From positions 331,271 through 395,270 of the forward strand of contig NZ_KB911582.1 of the NCBI RefSeq assembly GCF_000383615.1: DNA of 64,000 nt, in the 5' to 3' direction. Below the pieces are notes generated by a model. It was not told the DNA's origin. It saw only the letters and a list, made by a program, of their open reading frames with translations, and did no database searches. Source of the stretch: Streptomyces canus 299MFChir4.1 (GTDB lineage: Bacteria > Actinomycetota > Actinomycetes > Streptomycetales > Streptomycetaceae). Each line of letters begins with the position of its first letter. Position 1 is the first letter of the stretch. The translations under genes and the position numbers were made by a program. Below are positions 44,933 to 53,560 of this stretch, one piece after another.

Positions 44933-46576
44933 ATGGCCGACAACGTCACCTCGTTGTTCCGCAGCACTTCTGCGCACAGCCCGTCCATGGCGGCGCTGGC
45001 GCGCGAAGGCGGAGACGGGACGGGGCCGGTGGACTTCTGTATCCCCTGCAATCCCTACTTTCCCACCCCGGCGATGATGGACACCATGGCCGCGCGGCTG
45101 AAGGACATCATCACCTACTACCCCAGCAGCGCCGACACGATCACCGCCGAGCTGTGCAACCTGCTCCAGCTCCCGCCGCAGGCCGTGGCGATGGGCAACG
45201 GCTCGACCGAACTGATCACCTGGATCGACCACCTGCTGGTCCGCGAGTCCCTCGCCGTCCCGGTCCCCACCTTCGGCCGCTGGACCGACCAGCCGATGGA
45301 GACCGGCAAGCGGGTCGACATGTTCCCGCTCCAGGAGTCCAGCGGATTCGCCCTGGACCTCGCGCAGTACGCCGACTTCATACGCACCCGGGGCACGCGG
45401 GCAGCGGTCATCTGCAATCCGAACAACCCCGACGGCGGCTTCCTCCACAAGCACGCGCTCGTGCAGTTCATGGACGCCATGGCCGACCTGGACCTCATCG
45501 TCATCGACGAGTCGTTTCTGGAGTTCGCGGACGCCGAGCAGGAGCCCTCGGTGGTCCAGGAGGCGATGCTCCGGCCGAACGTCATCGTCCTGCGCAGCCT
45601 CGGCAAGAACTTCGGCCTGCACGGCATCCGCTTCGGCTACATGGTCGCCAACCCCTCCCTCGCGGGCCGGGTCCGCTCGATGCTGCCGAAGTGGAACCTC
45701 AACGCCTTCGCCGAGTACGTGGTGTTCATGCTCAAGGAGCACGGCGCCGAGTACGCGCAGAGCCTCCACCAGGTCCGCCGGGACCGTCTCGACATGGCGA
45801 GCCAGCTCGCCGCGCTGCCCGGCCTGACCGTCTACCCCTCCCAGGGGAACTTCCTCTTCGTGCGCCTGCCCGTGGGCGCCGAGGGCACCGTGGTCCGGGA
45901 CCGGATGCTCACCGAGCACCGCATCCTCGTCCGCGAGTGCGGCAACAAGATCGGTTCTTCCAGCCGCTTCCTGCGGCTCGTGGTGCGCCCCCAGGTGGAT
46001 GTGCGACGCCTGGTGTCCGGCCTGGAACAGGTGCTCTACGGGACCAGGAGGGGAGCCGCCGTGCCCGAGCTCGCTCAAGGGACCAGCTACAGCTCGGGTA
46101 CGGCGGCAGTGGACCGGCTCGTCGGCCAGACCAACGGGGCCGGCATGCAGGACCTCGCGGCGATGGCCGTCGGCGGTGGGGGGATGGGCGGAGGCGTCGG
46201 CATGCCGATGCCGGTCGCCCAGCCGGTGGCGGTGGCCGCGGCGGCGCCGATGGGGCCGGCCGCTTCCATGGGCTCCATGGGTGCGGGGATGCCGATGCCG
46301 GCCCAGATGCCGACGCCGACCCCGATGCCCGCGCCTGCCCCTGCCCCCGCTCCCGCCGCTGCCCAGATGCCGACGCCGGTGCCGCCTCCGGCTCCGGCGC
46401 CCTTCGCGCCGACCCCTCCTGGGGTGCCGGCCCGTGGCGGACTCACCGCCGCACAGGTGCGCGGCATGACCGCCCCGGCGCCGGGGGCTCCGCAGGAGCT
46501 GTCCCAAGCCCCCGCCACCGGCTGGCCCAACGCTCAGAGCTGGCCCAACGCGGCGGGCATGGGGCAGACCGGTTGA
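44933..46576 (+). CDS. PLP-dependent aminotransferase (HisC-like) with low-complexity C-terminal tail
   Basis: 547 residues. The first 375 form a fold type I aminotransferase of the histidinol-phosphate type: MGNGSTELITW, AAVICNPNNPDGGF (Asn), LIVIDESFLEF (Asp), the PLP lysine in VLRSLGKNFGLHGIRFGY, and the terminal Arg in SRFLRLVVRP. The last 165 residues are Met/Pro/Ala/Gly-rich (repeats such as MPTPTPMPAPAPAPAPA), probably disordered. The ATG at 44933 has GGAGG. Substrate is unknown; true HisC lacks this tail. It lies after the sugar importer, 175 bp away. Confidence 0.85.
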   Translation: MADNVTSLFRSTSAHSPSMAALAREGGDGTGPVDFCIPCNPYFPTPAMMDTMAARLKDIITYYPSSADTITAELCNLLQLPPQAVAMGNGSTELITWIDHLLVRESLAVPVPTFGRWTDQPMETGKRVDMFPLQESSGFALDLAQYADFIRTRGTRAAVICNPNNPDGGFLHKHALVQFMDAMADLDLIVIDESFLEFADAEQEPSVVQEAMLRPNVIVLRSLGKNFGLHGIRFGYMVANPSLAGRVRSMLPKWNLNAFAEYVVFMLKEHGAEYAQSLHQVRRDRLDMASQLAALPGLTVYPSQGNFLFVRLPVGAEGTVVRDRMLTEHRILVRECGNKIGSSSRFLRLVVRPQVDVRRLVSGLEQVLYGTRRGAAVPELAQGTSYSSGTAAVDRLVGQTNGAGMQDLAAMAVGGGGMGGGVGMPMPVAQPVAVAAAAPMGPAASMGSMGAGMPMPAQMPTPTPMPAPAPAPAPAAAQMPTPVPPPAPAPFAPTPPGVPARGGLTAAQVRGMTAPAPGAPQELSQAPATGWPNAQSWPNAAGMGQTG

Positions 46577-46599
46577 GCGGCCTCCGCGTGTTCGACTGA

Positions 46600-47556
46600 T
46601 CAGTACGCGACCGGCCAACCCGTGCTCCAGTTCAGCAGGTTGACGCCGAGCTTGGGTGTGCCGTTGTCGTTGCCGTCGTAGTAGTGGTAGACGATCAGGT
46701 CGCCGTCGGAGTCGTTCATGATCGACTGGCCGCCGGGGCCGATGTAGCGGCCGTGCGACTCCAGGACCGGGGTGCCGCCGTTGTTCATCATCGAGACGCC
46801 GTTCTTGTCGACGTACGGCCCGGTGACGCTGGTGGCGCGGCCGACCTTGACCTTGTAGGTCGAACTGGTGCCGGCGCAGCAGGTGTCGTAGGACGCGAAG
46901 AGGTAGTAGTAGCCGTTTCGCTTCACGATGTACGGCGCTTCGACGGCCTTGGTCCCGGTGGGGCGGGAGGCGATCGAGTAGCGGGTGGAGTTGGAGGAGA
47001 GCTGCTTGCCGGTGGCCGGGTTGAGCTGGATCATCTTCAGGCCGGTCCACCAACTGCCGAAGGACAGCCACCACTTGCCGTCGCCGTCGACGAACAGGTT
47101 CGGGTCGATGGCGTTGTAGTCGCTGGAGGTGGTGGAGGTGTACACGGTGCCCTGGTCGCTCCAGGAGCCGGGCAGGCCGGTGCTCGACGTGGCCAGGCCG
47201 ATGGCGGACTTGTTGGAGCCGAAGGTCGAGACGGCGTAGTACAGCAGGTACTTGCCGCGCTGGTAGGAGATGTCGGGCGCCCAGGCCTCGGTGGCGTACG
47301 ACGACCACCAGCCCGGCTTGGCGGAGAAGGCGTCGCTGCCGGCCGTGAACGCGATCCGGTCGGTGGAGGTGCGGTAGCCGAGGCCGCCGCCGGTGCCGTA
47401 CAGCAGGTAACGGCCCGCCGAGGTACGGATCATCGTCGGGTCGTGGATGGTGGTGGCACCGGTGACGGTGCCGGGGTTGGGGTACGCGGAGGCCGTGCCC
47501 GGGATCAGGGCCAGCAGGAAGGCCACGGGGACGGCCAGGAGTGAGGTGCGGCGCAC
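46600..47556 (-). CDS. Secreted endo-1,5-alpha-L-arabinanase, GH43
   Basis: 318 residues: a Sec signal peptide (LLAVPVAFLLALIPGTASA) and a five-bladed propeller. The catalytic base Asp is in TTIHDPTMIRT, the pKa-tuning Asp in NAIDPNLFVD, and the acid Glu in AVEAPYIVKRNGYY. The metal-site histidine region is YDTCCAGTSSTYKVKVGRA...GRYIGPGG. It cuts arabinan chains internally outside the cell. GTG start at 47556 follows AAGGAG. A paralogue is at 62180. The shared dyad is about 35 bp upstream. Confidence 0.93.
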   Translation of the reverse strand: MRRTSLLAVPVAFLLALIPGTASAYPNPGTVTGATTIHDPTMIRTSAGRYLLYGTGGGLGYRTSTDRIAFTAGSDAFSAKPGWWSSYATEAWAPDISYQRGKYLLYYAVSTFGSNKSAIGLATSSTGLPGSWSDQGTVYTSTTSSDYNAIDPNLFVDGDGKWWLSFGSWWTGLKMIQLNPATGKQLSSNSTRYSIASRPTGTKAVEAPYIVKRNGYYYLFASYDTCCAGTSSTYKVKVGRATSVTGPYVDKNGVSMMNNGGTPVLESHGRYIGPGGQSIMNDSDGDLIVYHYYDGNDNGTPKLGVNLLNWSTGWPVAY

Positions 47557-47590
47557 GGGGACGCTCCTTCGCAGGATGCGGGTGGGGGGA

Positions 47591-47609
47591 TGTTCGATAT
47601 GCCGATCAC
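47591..47609. promoter_or_regulatory. Shared dyad operator, site d (arabinanase promoter)
   Basis: TGTTCGATATGCCGATCAC. It differs from the ytfQ site at 34532 at four of 19 positions. It sits 35-53 bp upstream of the arabinanase GTG, where a repressor would block transcription. Confidence 0.5.
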
Positions 47610-47921
47610 CGATCAGAGCTTCGGACGGGACCGTAGAATCGAACCCCTTGCGCGTCAATGGCCCGCGCTCGCCTCAGTGGTGAGGGGTTCCGTGGCAGCC
47701 GTACAGGTGACGGTGTGGGACGACGGTGCTCAGGCAGCCGTCGGCGGCTGTTGATGCCCCCCCCGGAGTGACAAGGTGGCGCCGCGCTGCTCGCCACACG
47801 GGGCGGCACCCCCGGGGTCGCGCTGACTCGCTCGGGGCACGCCGGGCACCACCCGCACACCCAGTGGCCCGACGCCCTCGATGCGGGGCTGCGGGAATCC
47901 CGGGTGCGCGCGTCGTGGGAC
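47610..47921. other. Intergenic region with one hairpin
   Basis: I see no gene. CAGCCG (47735-47740) pairs with CGGCTG (47745-47750) and may terminate the leftward immunity operon. The rest is GC-rich sequence without repeats I can name. Confidence 0.4.
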
Positions 47922-48452
47922 TCAGCCGACCTGCTCGAAGACCATCGACCACCAGCTGTCCGGCTGGGCGAACGCGTAGGGGTCGCGGGCCTTGAGGTAC
48001 TCGACGAGCTTGTCGGTGTACGGGGCGCGGTCCTGGGGTGCGGCCTGTTCCAGGTGCTTGGCGCGCAGGGCGAAGCGGTACAGGAACTCGACGAGGTCGG
48101 CGAGGGTGCGGTTGACGATCTCGGCGCGCGGCTCCGCGTCGAAGGACATGAGGATGACGTAGCCGCGGTCCATGTCGAGGCAGTACCGCATCGCCGGGTC
48201 GTCGGTGGGGCCACCCAGGACGAGGATGTGGGTCTCCTCGCCGCCCGCGGCCACCGGCACCACGGTGAAGGGATCGGGTCCCTCCTCGGCGGTGTCGAGG
48301 GTGAACAGCACGTCGACGAAGACGGGCACACCGACCTCGCACAGCACCTCGGCGTCGGCCTCGGACAGTCCGCGCTCCTCGGCGACGGCACGGTCCAGCG
48401 TGACCACGCGGTCCGCGCCGAACAGCTCCGTCATCTCGTCATGGGTGGCCAT
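47922..48452 (-). CDS. SUKH-4-like immunity protein
   Basis: 176 residues, cytoplasmic. The layout LFGADRVVTLD...LSEADAEVLCEVGVPVFVDVLFTLDTAEEGPDPFTVV...ILVLGGPTDDPAMRYCLDMDRGYVILMS...FLYRFA fits the SUKH-4 family of streptomycete immunity proteins. These neutralise polymorphic toxins. It is last in an operon after the WXG-like, toxin and SMI1-type genes, 28 bp behind the last. Function is inferred from family and position. Confidence 0.75.
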   Translation of the reverse strand: MATHDEMTELFGADRVVTLDRAVAEERGLSEADAEVLCEVGVPVFVDVLFTLDTAEEGPDPFTVVPVAAGGEETHILVLGGPTDDPAMRYCLDMDRGYVILMSFDAEPRAEIVNRTLADLVEFLYRFALRAKHLEQAAPQDRAPYTDKLVEYLKARDPYAFAQPDSWWSMVFEQVG

Positions 48453-48480
48453 GCGTCCTCTGCTTTCCCTTCGTCCTGCC

Positions 48481-49035
48481 TCAGCCGGTCAGACCGGCTC
48501 GGCGCAGCAGCTTCAGCCAATCGTCGTACTCCAGCAACTCGTCGTCGATCAGAGCGAGCCGGGCGTACTCGTCGGGAGCGACCAACCGCTCCAGGAAGAA
48601 CGCCCCCAGCCCGGGCGCGAGCTGCTCGAAGCGCTCCGCGTCGGGCCAGTCCGGGCCTTCTTCAATGGCTCCGAGGAGGTCGCCGCTCGCGCGGTCGACG
48701 AAGACTGGGGCCTCCTGGATCATCCCGACACAGTAGAGCTTCTCGGGGGACAGCGGCAGCGGGGAGTCGACCACCGGCTCGCAGTAGAACTGGTGCTCCT
48801 CGGCTTCCGCCAGGCTGAAGAGCTGCACGGACGGCCCGCAGCCCACGCCGTTCAGCACCCGGCAGAAGTCCAGGAACGCCCGCGGCACCCCTTCGGCCTC
48901 CGCGGCGGCGGCCGTCTCCTCGTCGATCGTCCCACCGAGCGTGAACCCGAGCAGGTCCGGGCTCTCCAACAGTGCCAACCGCAGGGCGTCCACCGTCGCG
49001 ATCAGACGGGACGGCGCATGGCTCGCGCTAGTCAT
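48481..49035 (-). CDS. SMI1/KNR4 (SUKH) family immunity protein
   Basis: 184 residues. The SUKH core is visible: LGFTLGGTIDEETAAAAEAEGVPRAFLDFCRVLNGVGCGPSVQLFSLAEAEEHQFYC, then YCVGMIQEAPVFVDRASGDLLGAIEEG and FLERLVAPDEYARL. It directly follows the nuclease-type toxin gene, with an 8-bp overlap (49028-49035). That tight coupling marks it as the cognate antidote. Confidence 0.82.
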   Translation of the reverse strand: MTSASHAPSRLIATVDALRLALLESPDLLGFTLGGTIDEETAAAAEAEGVPRAFLDFCRVLNGVGCGPSVQLFSLAEAEEHQFYCEPVVDSPLPLSPEKLYCVGMIQEAPVFVDRASGDLLGAIEEGPDWPDAERFEQLAPGLGAFFLERLVAPDEYARLALIDDELLEYDDWLKLLRRAGLTG

Positions 49036-49837
49036 CTGGCCACCATTTGATGTCGATGTTGATCGGATTGCCGTCCGGTAGATCCTTGATCTGCGGGCGT
49101 ATCTGGTTCCACCCGATGTCCTGGTTCGTGACCCGGTCAAGCATCCGCAGGTTACGCCACGCGTCCGGACCACCGGTCTGCAGCTCGTGGACGTGGTCGG
49201 GCGACATGTTACGGGCGGCCTCCGCGGCCTCCCTGGCAAAGTCGGGGTCGTCCTTGTTGTTCCTGAGGATCAGGGCGGTCAGCGCGCCCTTGTAGTCAGC
49301 TGTGATCTTCGAGTCACGGTAGTCCTTGGTCCTGCCCTTGAACTTGAAGAGCTTTCCCTCTTCCCCCAACCGCTGAAGGGCCCGCGCCTTCCGCTCGAAG
49401 GCCTGCTTGGGCATGCCGGGCTTCCACTCCAGGGTGACGGTGTGCGGGTCCTTCGTCGTGTCCGGCCGGTCCTTGCCGATCCCGCCGCCGTCACGGACCG
49501 TGTCCTGGTCGCGGGAACGCTTGACGATGCTCTGCAGCATCGTCTCGATGTTCTTGTCGTTGCGCGCGTGGTTGTCGCCCATCGCCCGCACGCCCTTGGA
49601 CACGTCCTGCAGGTGCTTGTGGAGCTGGTCCTCGGCCTCCTCGATGGCCTTGAGGATCTTCTCGGCCCCGGTCTCGACGGCCGCCGCGAGGGCGCCCTTG
49701 CCCCGGGTGCGGTTCAGCCCCGCGCGGCTGCGGCGCAGGTGGGGGCGGGCGCCGGACTCGTGCTCGTCGGCCTGGGAGGTGATCCGGTCGGCGAGCCGGT
49801 CGTGGAGGTCCTTGTCGCTGCGGACGGTGTCGCTCAC
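49028..49837 (-). CDS. Polymorphic toxin with C-terminal HNH-like nuclease domain
   Basis: 269 residues. The N-terminal half (1-130) is charged and helical with a predicted coiled coil (VETGAEKILKAIEEAEDQLHKHLQDVSKGV). The C-terminal 60 residues hold PDHVHELQTGGPDAWRNLRMLDRVTNQDIGWNQI, the DHxHE...GG.D...NL..LD pattern of HNH/endonuclease-VII-type toxin tips. It would cut nucleic acid in a target cell. It has no signal peptide and starts with GTG in a 4-bp overlap with the WXG-like gene, so secretion by a type VII-like route is inferred. Confidence 0.75.
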   Translation of the reverse strand: MSDTVRSDKDLHDRLADRITSQADEHESGARPHLRRSRAGLNRTRGKGALAAAVETGAEKILKAIEEAEDQLHKHLQDVSKGVRAMGDNHARNDKNIETMLQSIVKRSRDQDTVRDGGGIGKDRPDTTKDPHTVTLEWKPGMPKQAFERKARALQRLGEEGKLFKFKGRTKDYRDSKITADYKGALTALILRNNKDDPDFAREAAEAARNMSPDHVHELQTGGPDAWRNLRMLDRVTNQDIGWNQIRPQIKDLPDGNPINIDIKWWPDD

Positions 49838-50538
49838 GCGGCGCCTCCCTTGCCGGTGAAGGTCCCGGTGGTGCCGTCGGCTCCCGTGACGGCGTCCAGC
49901 CCCTCGGACAAGCCCTCGCTGCCCGCGTGCAGGGTCTTGCCGGGGCTGTAACCGTCCTGCAGTCCCACGGCGTTGGCGCCGAGCTGGAGGACGAGGTCGG
50001 TGGCCATGTTGCCGAGCGCGGAGTAGACCGGGCCCATGGCGACGGACATGAGCTCCTCCATGAGGAGGTGCTCGGCCTCCTTCAGCAGCCGCCGCACGAT
50101 CAGGCGGGTGGCCTGGGTGGCACCGAGCGCGCCGACCTCGGAGAGCCCGAGCGTGAAGGGCGCGGCGGCCTGGGCGGCGATGATCTCGGCGGCGAGGATG
50201 CCGAGTTGGACGATGGCGGCCACCTTGGCTCCGGCCACGGCGATCGCGGCGCCGTCCAGGGCCGTCGCCCCGAGGTCGGCGGCTTCACCGAGCCGTTCCA
50301 GGTGTACGTCGCTGACCTTGCCCCAGTGCTGCTGGAAGGCCGCGGTCGCGATGCCCTCGTTGCCCTCCAGGAACTCCCTCACGACGCTCGCCGTGGCGTC
50401 CTTGCCCTCCCGCATCTGGGAGGCGAAGGAACGCAGGCCGTCGGCCATGTCCCGGTAGTCGTCCTCGTCGACGTTGGGCCACTCGACCCCGATGAGGTCC
50501 AACACCCAGGCCGCCTCGTCGGGCAGCACGACCCCCAT
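49834..50538 (-). CDS. WXG100-like domain protein, secretion partner of the toxin
   Basis: 234 residues. It opens MGVVLPDEAAWVLDLIGVEWPNVDEDDYRDMADGLRSF, the start of the CpnT-type WXG100-like domain, with FQQHWGKVSD as the W-x-G-like turn (HWGK). A hydrophobic middle follows (IVQLGILAAEIIAAQAAAPFTLGLSEVGALG), then a Gly/Thr-rich tail. In many streptomycetes this domain and the toxin form one chain; here they are split into two coupled genes. It probably guides export through a type VII-like system located elsewhere. Confidence 0.75.
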   Translation of the reverse strand: MGVVLPDEAAWVLDLIGVEWPNVDEDDYRDMADGLRSFASQMREGKDATASVVREFLEGNEGIATAAFQQHWGKVSDVHLERLGEAADLGATALDGAAIAVAGAKVAAIVQLGILAAEIIAAQAAAPFTLGLSEVGALGATQATRLIVRRLLKEAEHLLMEELMSVAMGPVYSALGNMATDLVLQLGANAVGLQDGYSPGKTLHAGSEGLSEGLDAVTGADGTTGTFTGKGGAA

Positions 50539-50948
50539 GCTCGTTCCCCCTTTGTCTTGGCAGGACCATTTCAGGTCACGCGTACGACGGCCGAACTTTA
50601 CTACGGGGGGCGGGATTTGCTGGGGGTGTGGGCGGGGGTGGTGTTCTGGGCGGAGGGGGTCTGCTGGCGGGGCGGGGCGAAGTGGGGTGGGCGGGTTGCT
50701 CGTTGAGGGGCGGCCGGGTGCTGAGCCGGCGTTCGGCGGCTGAGTTCGGTGATGGGGAGGGGTGTTCGACGACGGAGGAAGGGGAGCCCGGGGCGGGCGT
50801 GGGGCGGCGCTGGCCCCGGGCCGGGCGGGGTTCAGCGGGTGGCCGCAGGTGCCCCAGGGGAGGGCAGCGCTTGACCGGGTCCCGAGTTCAGCGAGATGCG
50901 GACGGAGGTGAACAGGGCCCGCGGTTCGGCCACGGCTACGAGAGCCTG

Positions 50949-51460
50949 GGGCGGAGGTGCCACGCGACCGCAGTCCCGAGCCCACCCCGAAAAACGCCGG
51001 CAGCGCCAGACGAGCCCCGGAGTTCAACGGAGCCCCAAGAAGTGGGTGACACCCGACCGCAGGCCCAAGCCCAGCGACAGACACCCCTCGACACAGGCCG
51101 CACCGGAAGGGAACGTCGCTCAGCCGCGCCCGCGAGGACGCGGGGCTAAGGCGGCACTCGACCGCAGGCCCGAGCCCAGCCCCAGCCCACCCCGAAACGC
51201 CAGCAGCGCCACACGAGCCCCGAAATCCAGCGGAGGCCGCGGAGGCCCAAGAAGCGGGTGACACCCGACCGCAGGCCCAAGTCCAACGACAGACACCCCG
51301 CCACGCAGGCCGCACCGGAAGGGAACGTCGCCCAGCCGCGGCCGCGAGGACGCGGGGCAAAGGCGGCACGCGACCGCAGGCCCGAGCCCAGCCCCAGCCC
51401 CAGCCCACCCCGAAACGCCAGCAGCGCCACACGAGCCCCGAAGTTCAGCGGCGTCCGAAA
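50949..51460. repeat. Tandem repeat of about 194-212 bp, roughly 2.5 copies
   Basis: The block beginning CGACCGCAG recurs at 50965, 51159 and 51371 (spacings 194 and 212). Each copy carries GAAACGCCAGCAGCGCCACA-like and GCACCGGAAGGGAACGTCG segments. Frames are open by composition only; no start or family is credible. With the rest of 50539-51526 this is a 1-kb gene-free stretch directly upstream of the toxin operon. Confidence 0.8.
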
Positions 51461-51526
51461 AGCCCCGGCGAGGGGGTGGCGGCACCGCTCGGCGAGGGCC
51501 GGAACGGGGCAGGACAGGCCCGGTGC

Positions 51527-51997
51527 TCAGCCGCGGTCGAAGGGGCCTGCCGGGCGGGGGCCGCCCAGGCCGCCCGGCCCGCCCGCACCGGGGTGCCGCC
51601 AGGGCCCCGACGGCCGCTGAGGTGCCGGACGGGGCGTCGTCTCGGACGGTGGCGTGCCCTGGCCCTCGCCCCCGTCACCGCGCTCGTCCTCGGTGCTCCG
51701 CGCCTCCTGCCACGCACCGAAACGCTCGCCCGCCTCGCGAGCCTCGGCGTCGGTACGCAGCTCCCCCGCACGCCGGATCTTGTCGGCGCCGGAGAACAGG
51801 GCGGCGGTGTACTCCGGGTCCGTGAAGGCCTGTTCGGCGGTGAGGTCGCCGCGCAGCACCCCGGTCGCCATCTCCCGCAGCTTCGGATCCGGCCCGGAGC
51901 TCAGGGTGCGCAGCGCGCGGAGCAGGCTACGGGCCCGCTCCTCGTCCTTCGCGACGCCCAGCAACTCCGCCTGGTCCACTTCACGTCCGTCCGGCAC
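51527..51997 (-). CDS. Hypothetical protein with Pro/Gly-rich tail
   Basis: 156 residues; not recognised. The first 85 are helical and charged (VDQAELLGVAKDEERARSLLRALRTLSSGPDPKLREMATGVLRGDLTAEQAF). The last 55 are Pro/Gly/Arg-rich (PPSETTPRPAPQRPSGPWRHPGAGG). GTG start at 51997 after GGGAGG. It is probably cytoplasmic. Its place beside the toxin cassette suggests an accessory part, but nothing shows a role. Confidence 0.65.
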   Translation of the reverse strand: MPDGREVDQAELLGVAKDEERARSLLRALRTLSSGPDPKLREMATGVLRGDLTAEQAFTDPEYTAALFSGADKIRRAGELRTDAEAREAGERFGAWQEARSTEDERGDGGEGQGTPPSETTPRPAPQRPSGPWRHPGAGGPGGLGGPRPAGPFDRG

Positions 51998-52080
51998 GCG
52001 AACCTCCCCCTTCCGTACGCCAGTCGCCCCAGTATCCAACAGCCCCGTAGGTCACGGGAGTCGGGGAACACCACCGCCCC

Positions 52081-52425
52081 TCACGACGTGAGCGCGTCCC
52101 GCATCGCCTTCGCGGTGACCGCAGGGTCGTAGCCCTCGGGAACGCCCTCGACCAGGATGATGTCGCCCTCGATGTGCCGCGAGCGCAGTGGCGCGATCTC
52201 CTGGTACCCGGCGGAATCCCACCAGGCCCGCGCCTCGGCGATCCCGGGAAACCCGATCACCACGACGTGCCCGGGCCAGCCGCCCTCCTTCACCTCGTGC
52301 CGCGCGCCATGCACGAGGAAGCGTCCGCCGTACGGCTCGAAGGTGGCGGTGATGCGCTCGATGTACTCGGCGATCTCGGGGTGCGGCACGGCTTCCCGCA
52401 GGTGGGCTATGGCGTAGGCGGTCAT
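52081..52425 (-). CDS. DUF1330 family protein
   Basis: 114 residues of a ferredoxin-like dimeric alpha/beta barrel. ATFEPYGGRFLVHGARHEVKEGGWPGHVVVIGFPGIAEARAWWDSAGYQEIAPLR is the DUF1330 pattern (GGRFLVRG..VLEG.W.G..V.I.FP....A..W..S..Y). ATG at 52425 with GGGAGG. Biochemical function unknown. Confidence 0.85.
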   Translation of the reverse strand: MTAYAIAHLREAVPHPEIAEYIERITATFEPYGGRFLVHGARHEVKEGGWPGHVVVIGFPGIAEARAWWDSAGYQEIAPLRSRHIEGDIILVEGVPEGYDPAVTAKAMRDALTS

Positions 52426-52511
52426 GGTGTCCTCCCGGTCGGTAGGGCTCCGTACAGGGATGAGCCTGGCACGCACGCCGAACCGGGGTCGATTACCCGA
52501 GGGGTAAGCGG

Positions 52512-52892
52512 TCAGGGGCGCCGGGCGGGGTCTTCGGGAACCTCCGGGTCCCGACGCCCCAGCACTTCGGCCAGAGGAGCCCCGCTTCGGGCCGCCGCGA
52601 CCCGCCGCGCCCGTAGCTGAGCCCGGGTGCGGGGGCGGGACTCGGGCTCCCTGCCACAGCCGCAGGGCTCACGTCCCTCGTAACGCAGACCGGCGGCGAG
52701 AACGGCCGCCACCACACTCCAGGCCTTCACGTCCCGCCGCCGAGGCGCCGCGAAGTCACGCCCGGCGCAGTTCATCGGAGTGGAGCAGCGGGGGCACCGA
52801 TGCCCGCCGGGACCGGGATGCCGCTTGAACGCGACACGGCAGGGCACGCACGCGTAGTGCAGCTTGTATGCCTTCCCGGCGTGGTAGCACAT
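52512..52892 (-). CDS. Small zinc-ribbon protein
   Basis: 126 residues. Two knuckles form a zinc ribbon: YACVPCRVAFK (CxxC) and HRCPRCSTPM (CxxC), in the order seen in a common Streptomyces family that databases often mislabel as deoxyxylulose-phosphate synthase. A further CGCG pair lies near residue 80, and the C-terminal half is Arg-rich. Role unknown; nucleic-acid or protein binding is possible. Start MCYHAGK at 52892. Confidence 0.7.
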   Translation of the reverse strand: MCYHAGKAYKLHYACVPCRVAFKRHPGPGGHRCPRCSTPMNCAGRDFAAPRRRDVKAWSVVAAVLAAGLRYEGREPCGCGREPESRPRTRAQLRARRVAAARSGAPLAEVLGRRDPEVPEDPARRP

Positions 52893-52974
52893 GGGCCGAA
52901 CGTACCCGGCGGTGCGACGACCGGCGAACCGGTTTAAGCGGGCCCTCCACTGCACGGCAGCAACGTGGACGCTC

Positions 52975-53007
52975 GACACCGACACCGACACCGACACCGG
53001 CACCGAC
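52975..53007. repeat. Hexanucleotide microsatellite (GACACC)n
   Basis: Four exact GACACC units (52975-52998) are followed by GGCACC and GAC. It lies between two convergent-to-tandem small genes and is not coding on either annotated strand. Confidence 0.7.
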
Positions 53008-53108
53008 CCTGCCCAGCCCGACCCGACCCGGCCCCCGAGCAGCGCGCGGCCCCGCAGTCGCCCCGAACCCGGAGGTTCGGCGGCCACCGCGGGGCCCGCA
53101 CCGCCGCC

Positions 53109-53414
53109 TCAGCCGGAGGCGACCGCCGGACCGAAGTCCGCCTCCAACCGCTCCCTCCACCCCGCCTCCGCCAGCCCCGCCCCCACCAGCACGTCCCGCC
53201 AGTCCTCCTTGGCCAGCTGGACCGCGTCCAGGAGCCGGTCCACCCGGCCCTGTCCGCACAGCAGCGTCGCGGCGGCGATCCGTTCCTTGTCCTCCTGGTC
53301 GCCCCGGTCGGTGAGGTGGTTGACCAGCTCGGTGAGGAGATCGCCCACCACCTCGCCCTCGCGGCCGGGGAAGTCCTCCGCGATGCGCCGTTCGACCCGC
53401 ACGGTAAGCCCCAT
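53109..53414 (-). CDS. Small hypothetical cytoplasmic protein
   Basis: 101 residues, acidic and helical, with no membrane segment. It reads MGLTVRVERRIAEDFPGRE...VVGDLLTELVNHLTDRGDQ..RIAAATLLCGQGRVDRLLDAVQLAKEDWRDVLVGAGLAEAGW. Amphipathic spacing and the IAAATLLCGQG..LLDAVQLAKEDWRD segment match small conserved actinobacterial proteins of unknown function. ATG at 53414 follows GGAGG. Confidence 0.7.
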   Translation of the reverse strand: MGLTVRVERRIAEDFPGREGEVVGDLLTELVNHLTDRGDQEDKERIAAATLLCGQGRVDRLLDAVQLAKEDWRDVLVGAGLAEAGWRERLEADFGPAVASG

Positions 53415-53560
53415 TTACCCTCCTTGTCGGCATACGCCCCGTTACAGTAGCCCGCCCACCACGAGGAACACCGCAACCTGTCTCGCAGGAAACTTGACGG
53501 TCCCTCACTTTGCCGAACTGGCAGCCCATCAACAGCAACACCTCTTAAGGTGCCGTGTCC

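Noticed and set aside
44600..47308. A minus-strand open frame of 902 codons across three genes
   Set aside because: It is a composition artefact; the real genes are the mutarotase, aminotransferase and arabinanase in other frames.
50539..51526. Several short frames through the tandem repeat
   Set aside because: They repeat because the DNA repeats; no start signals or recognisable domains.
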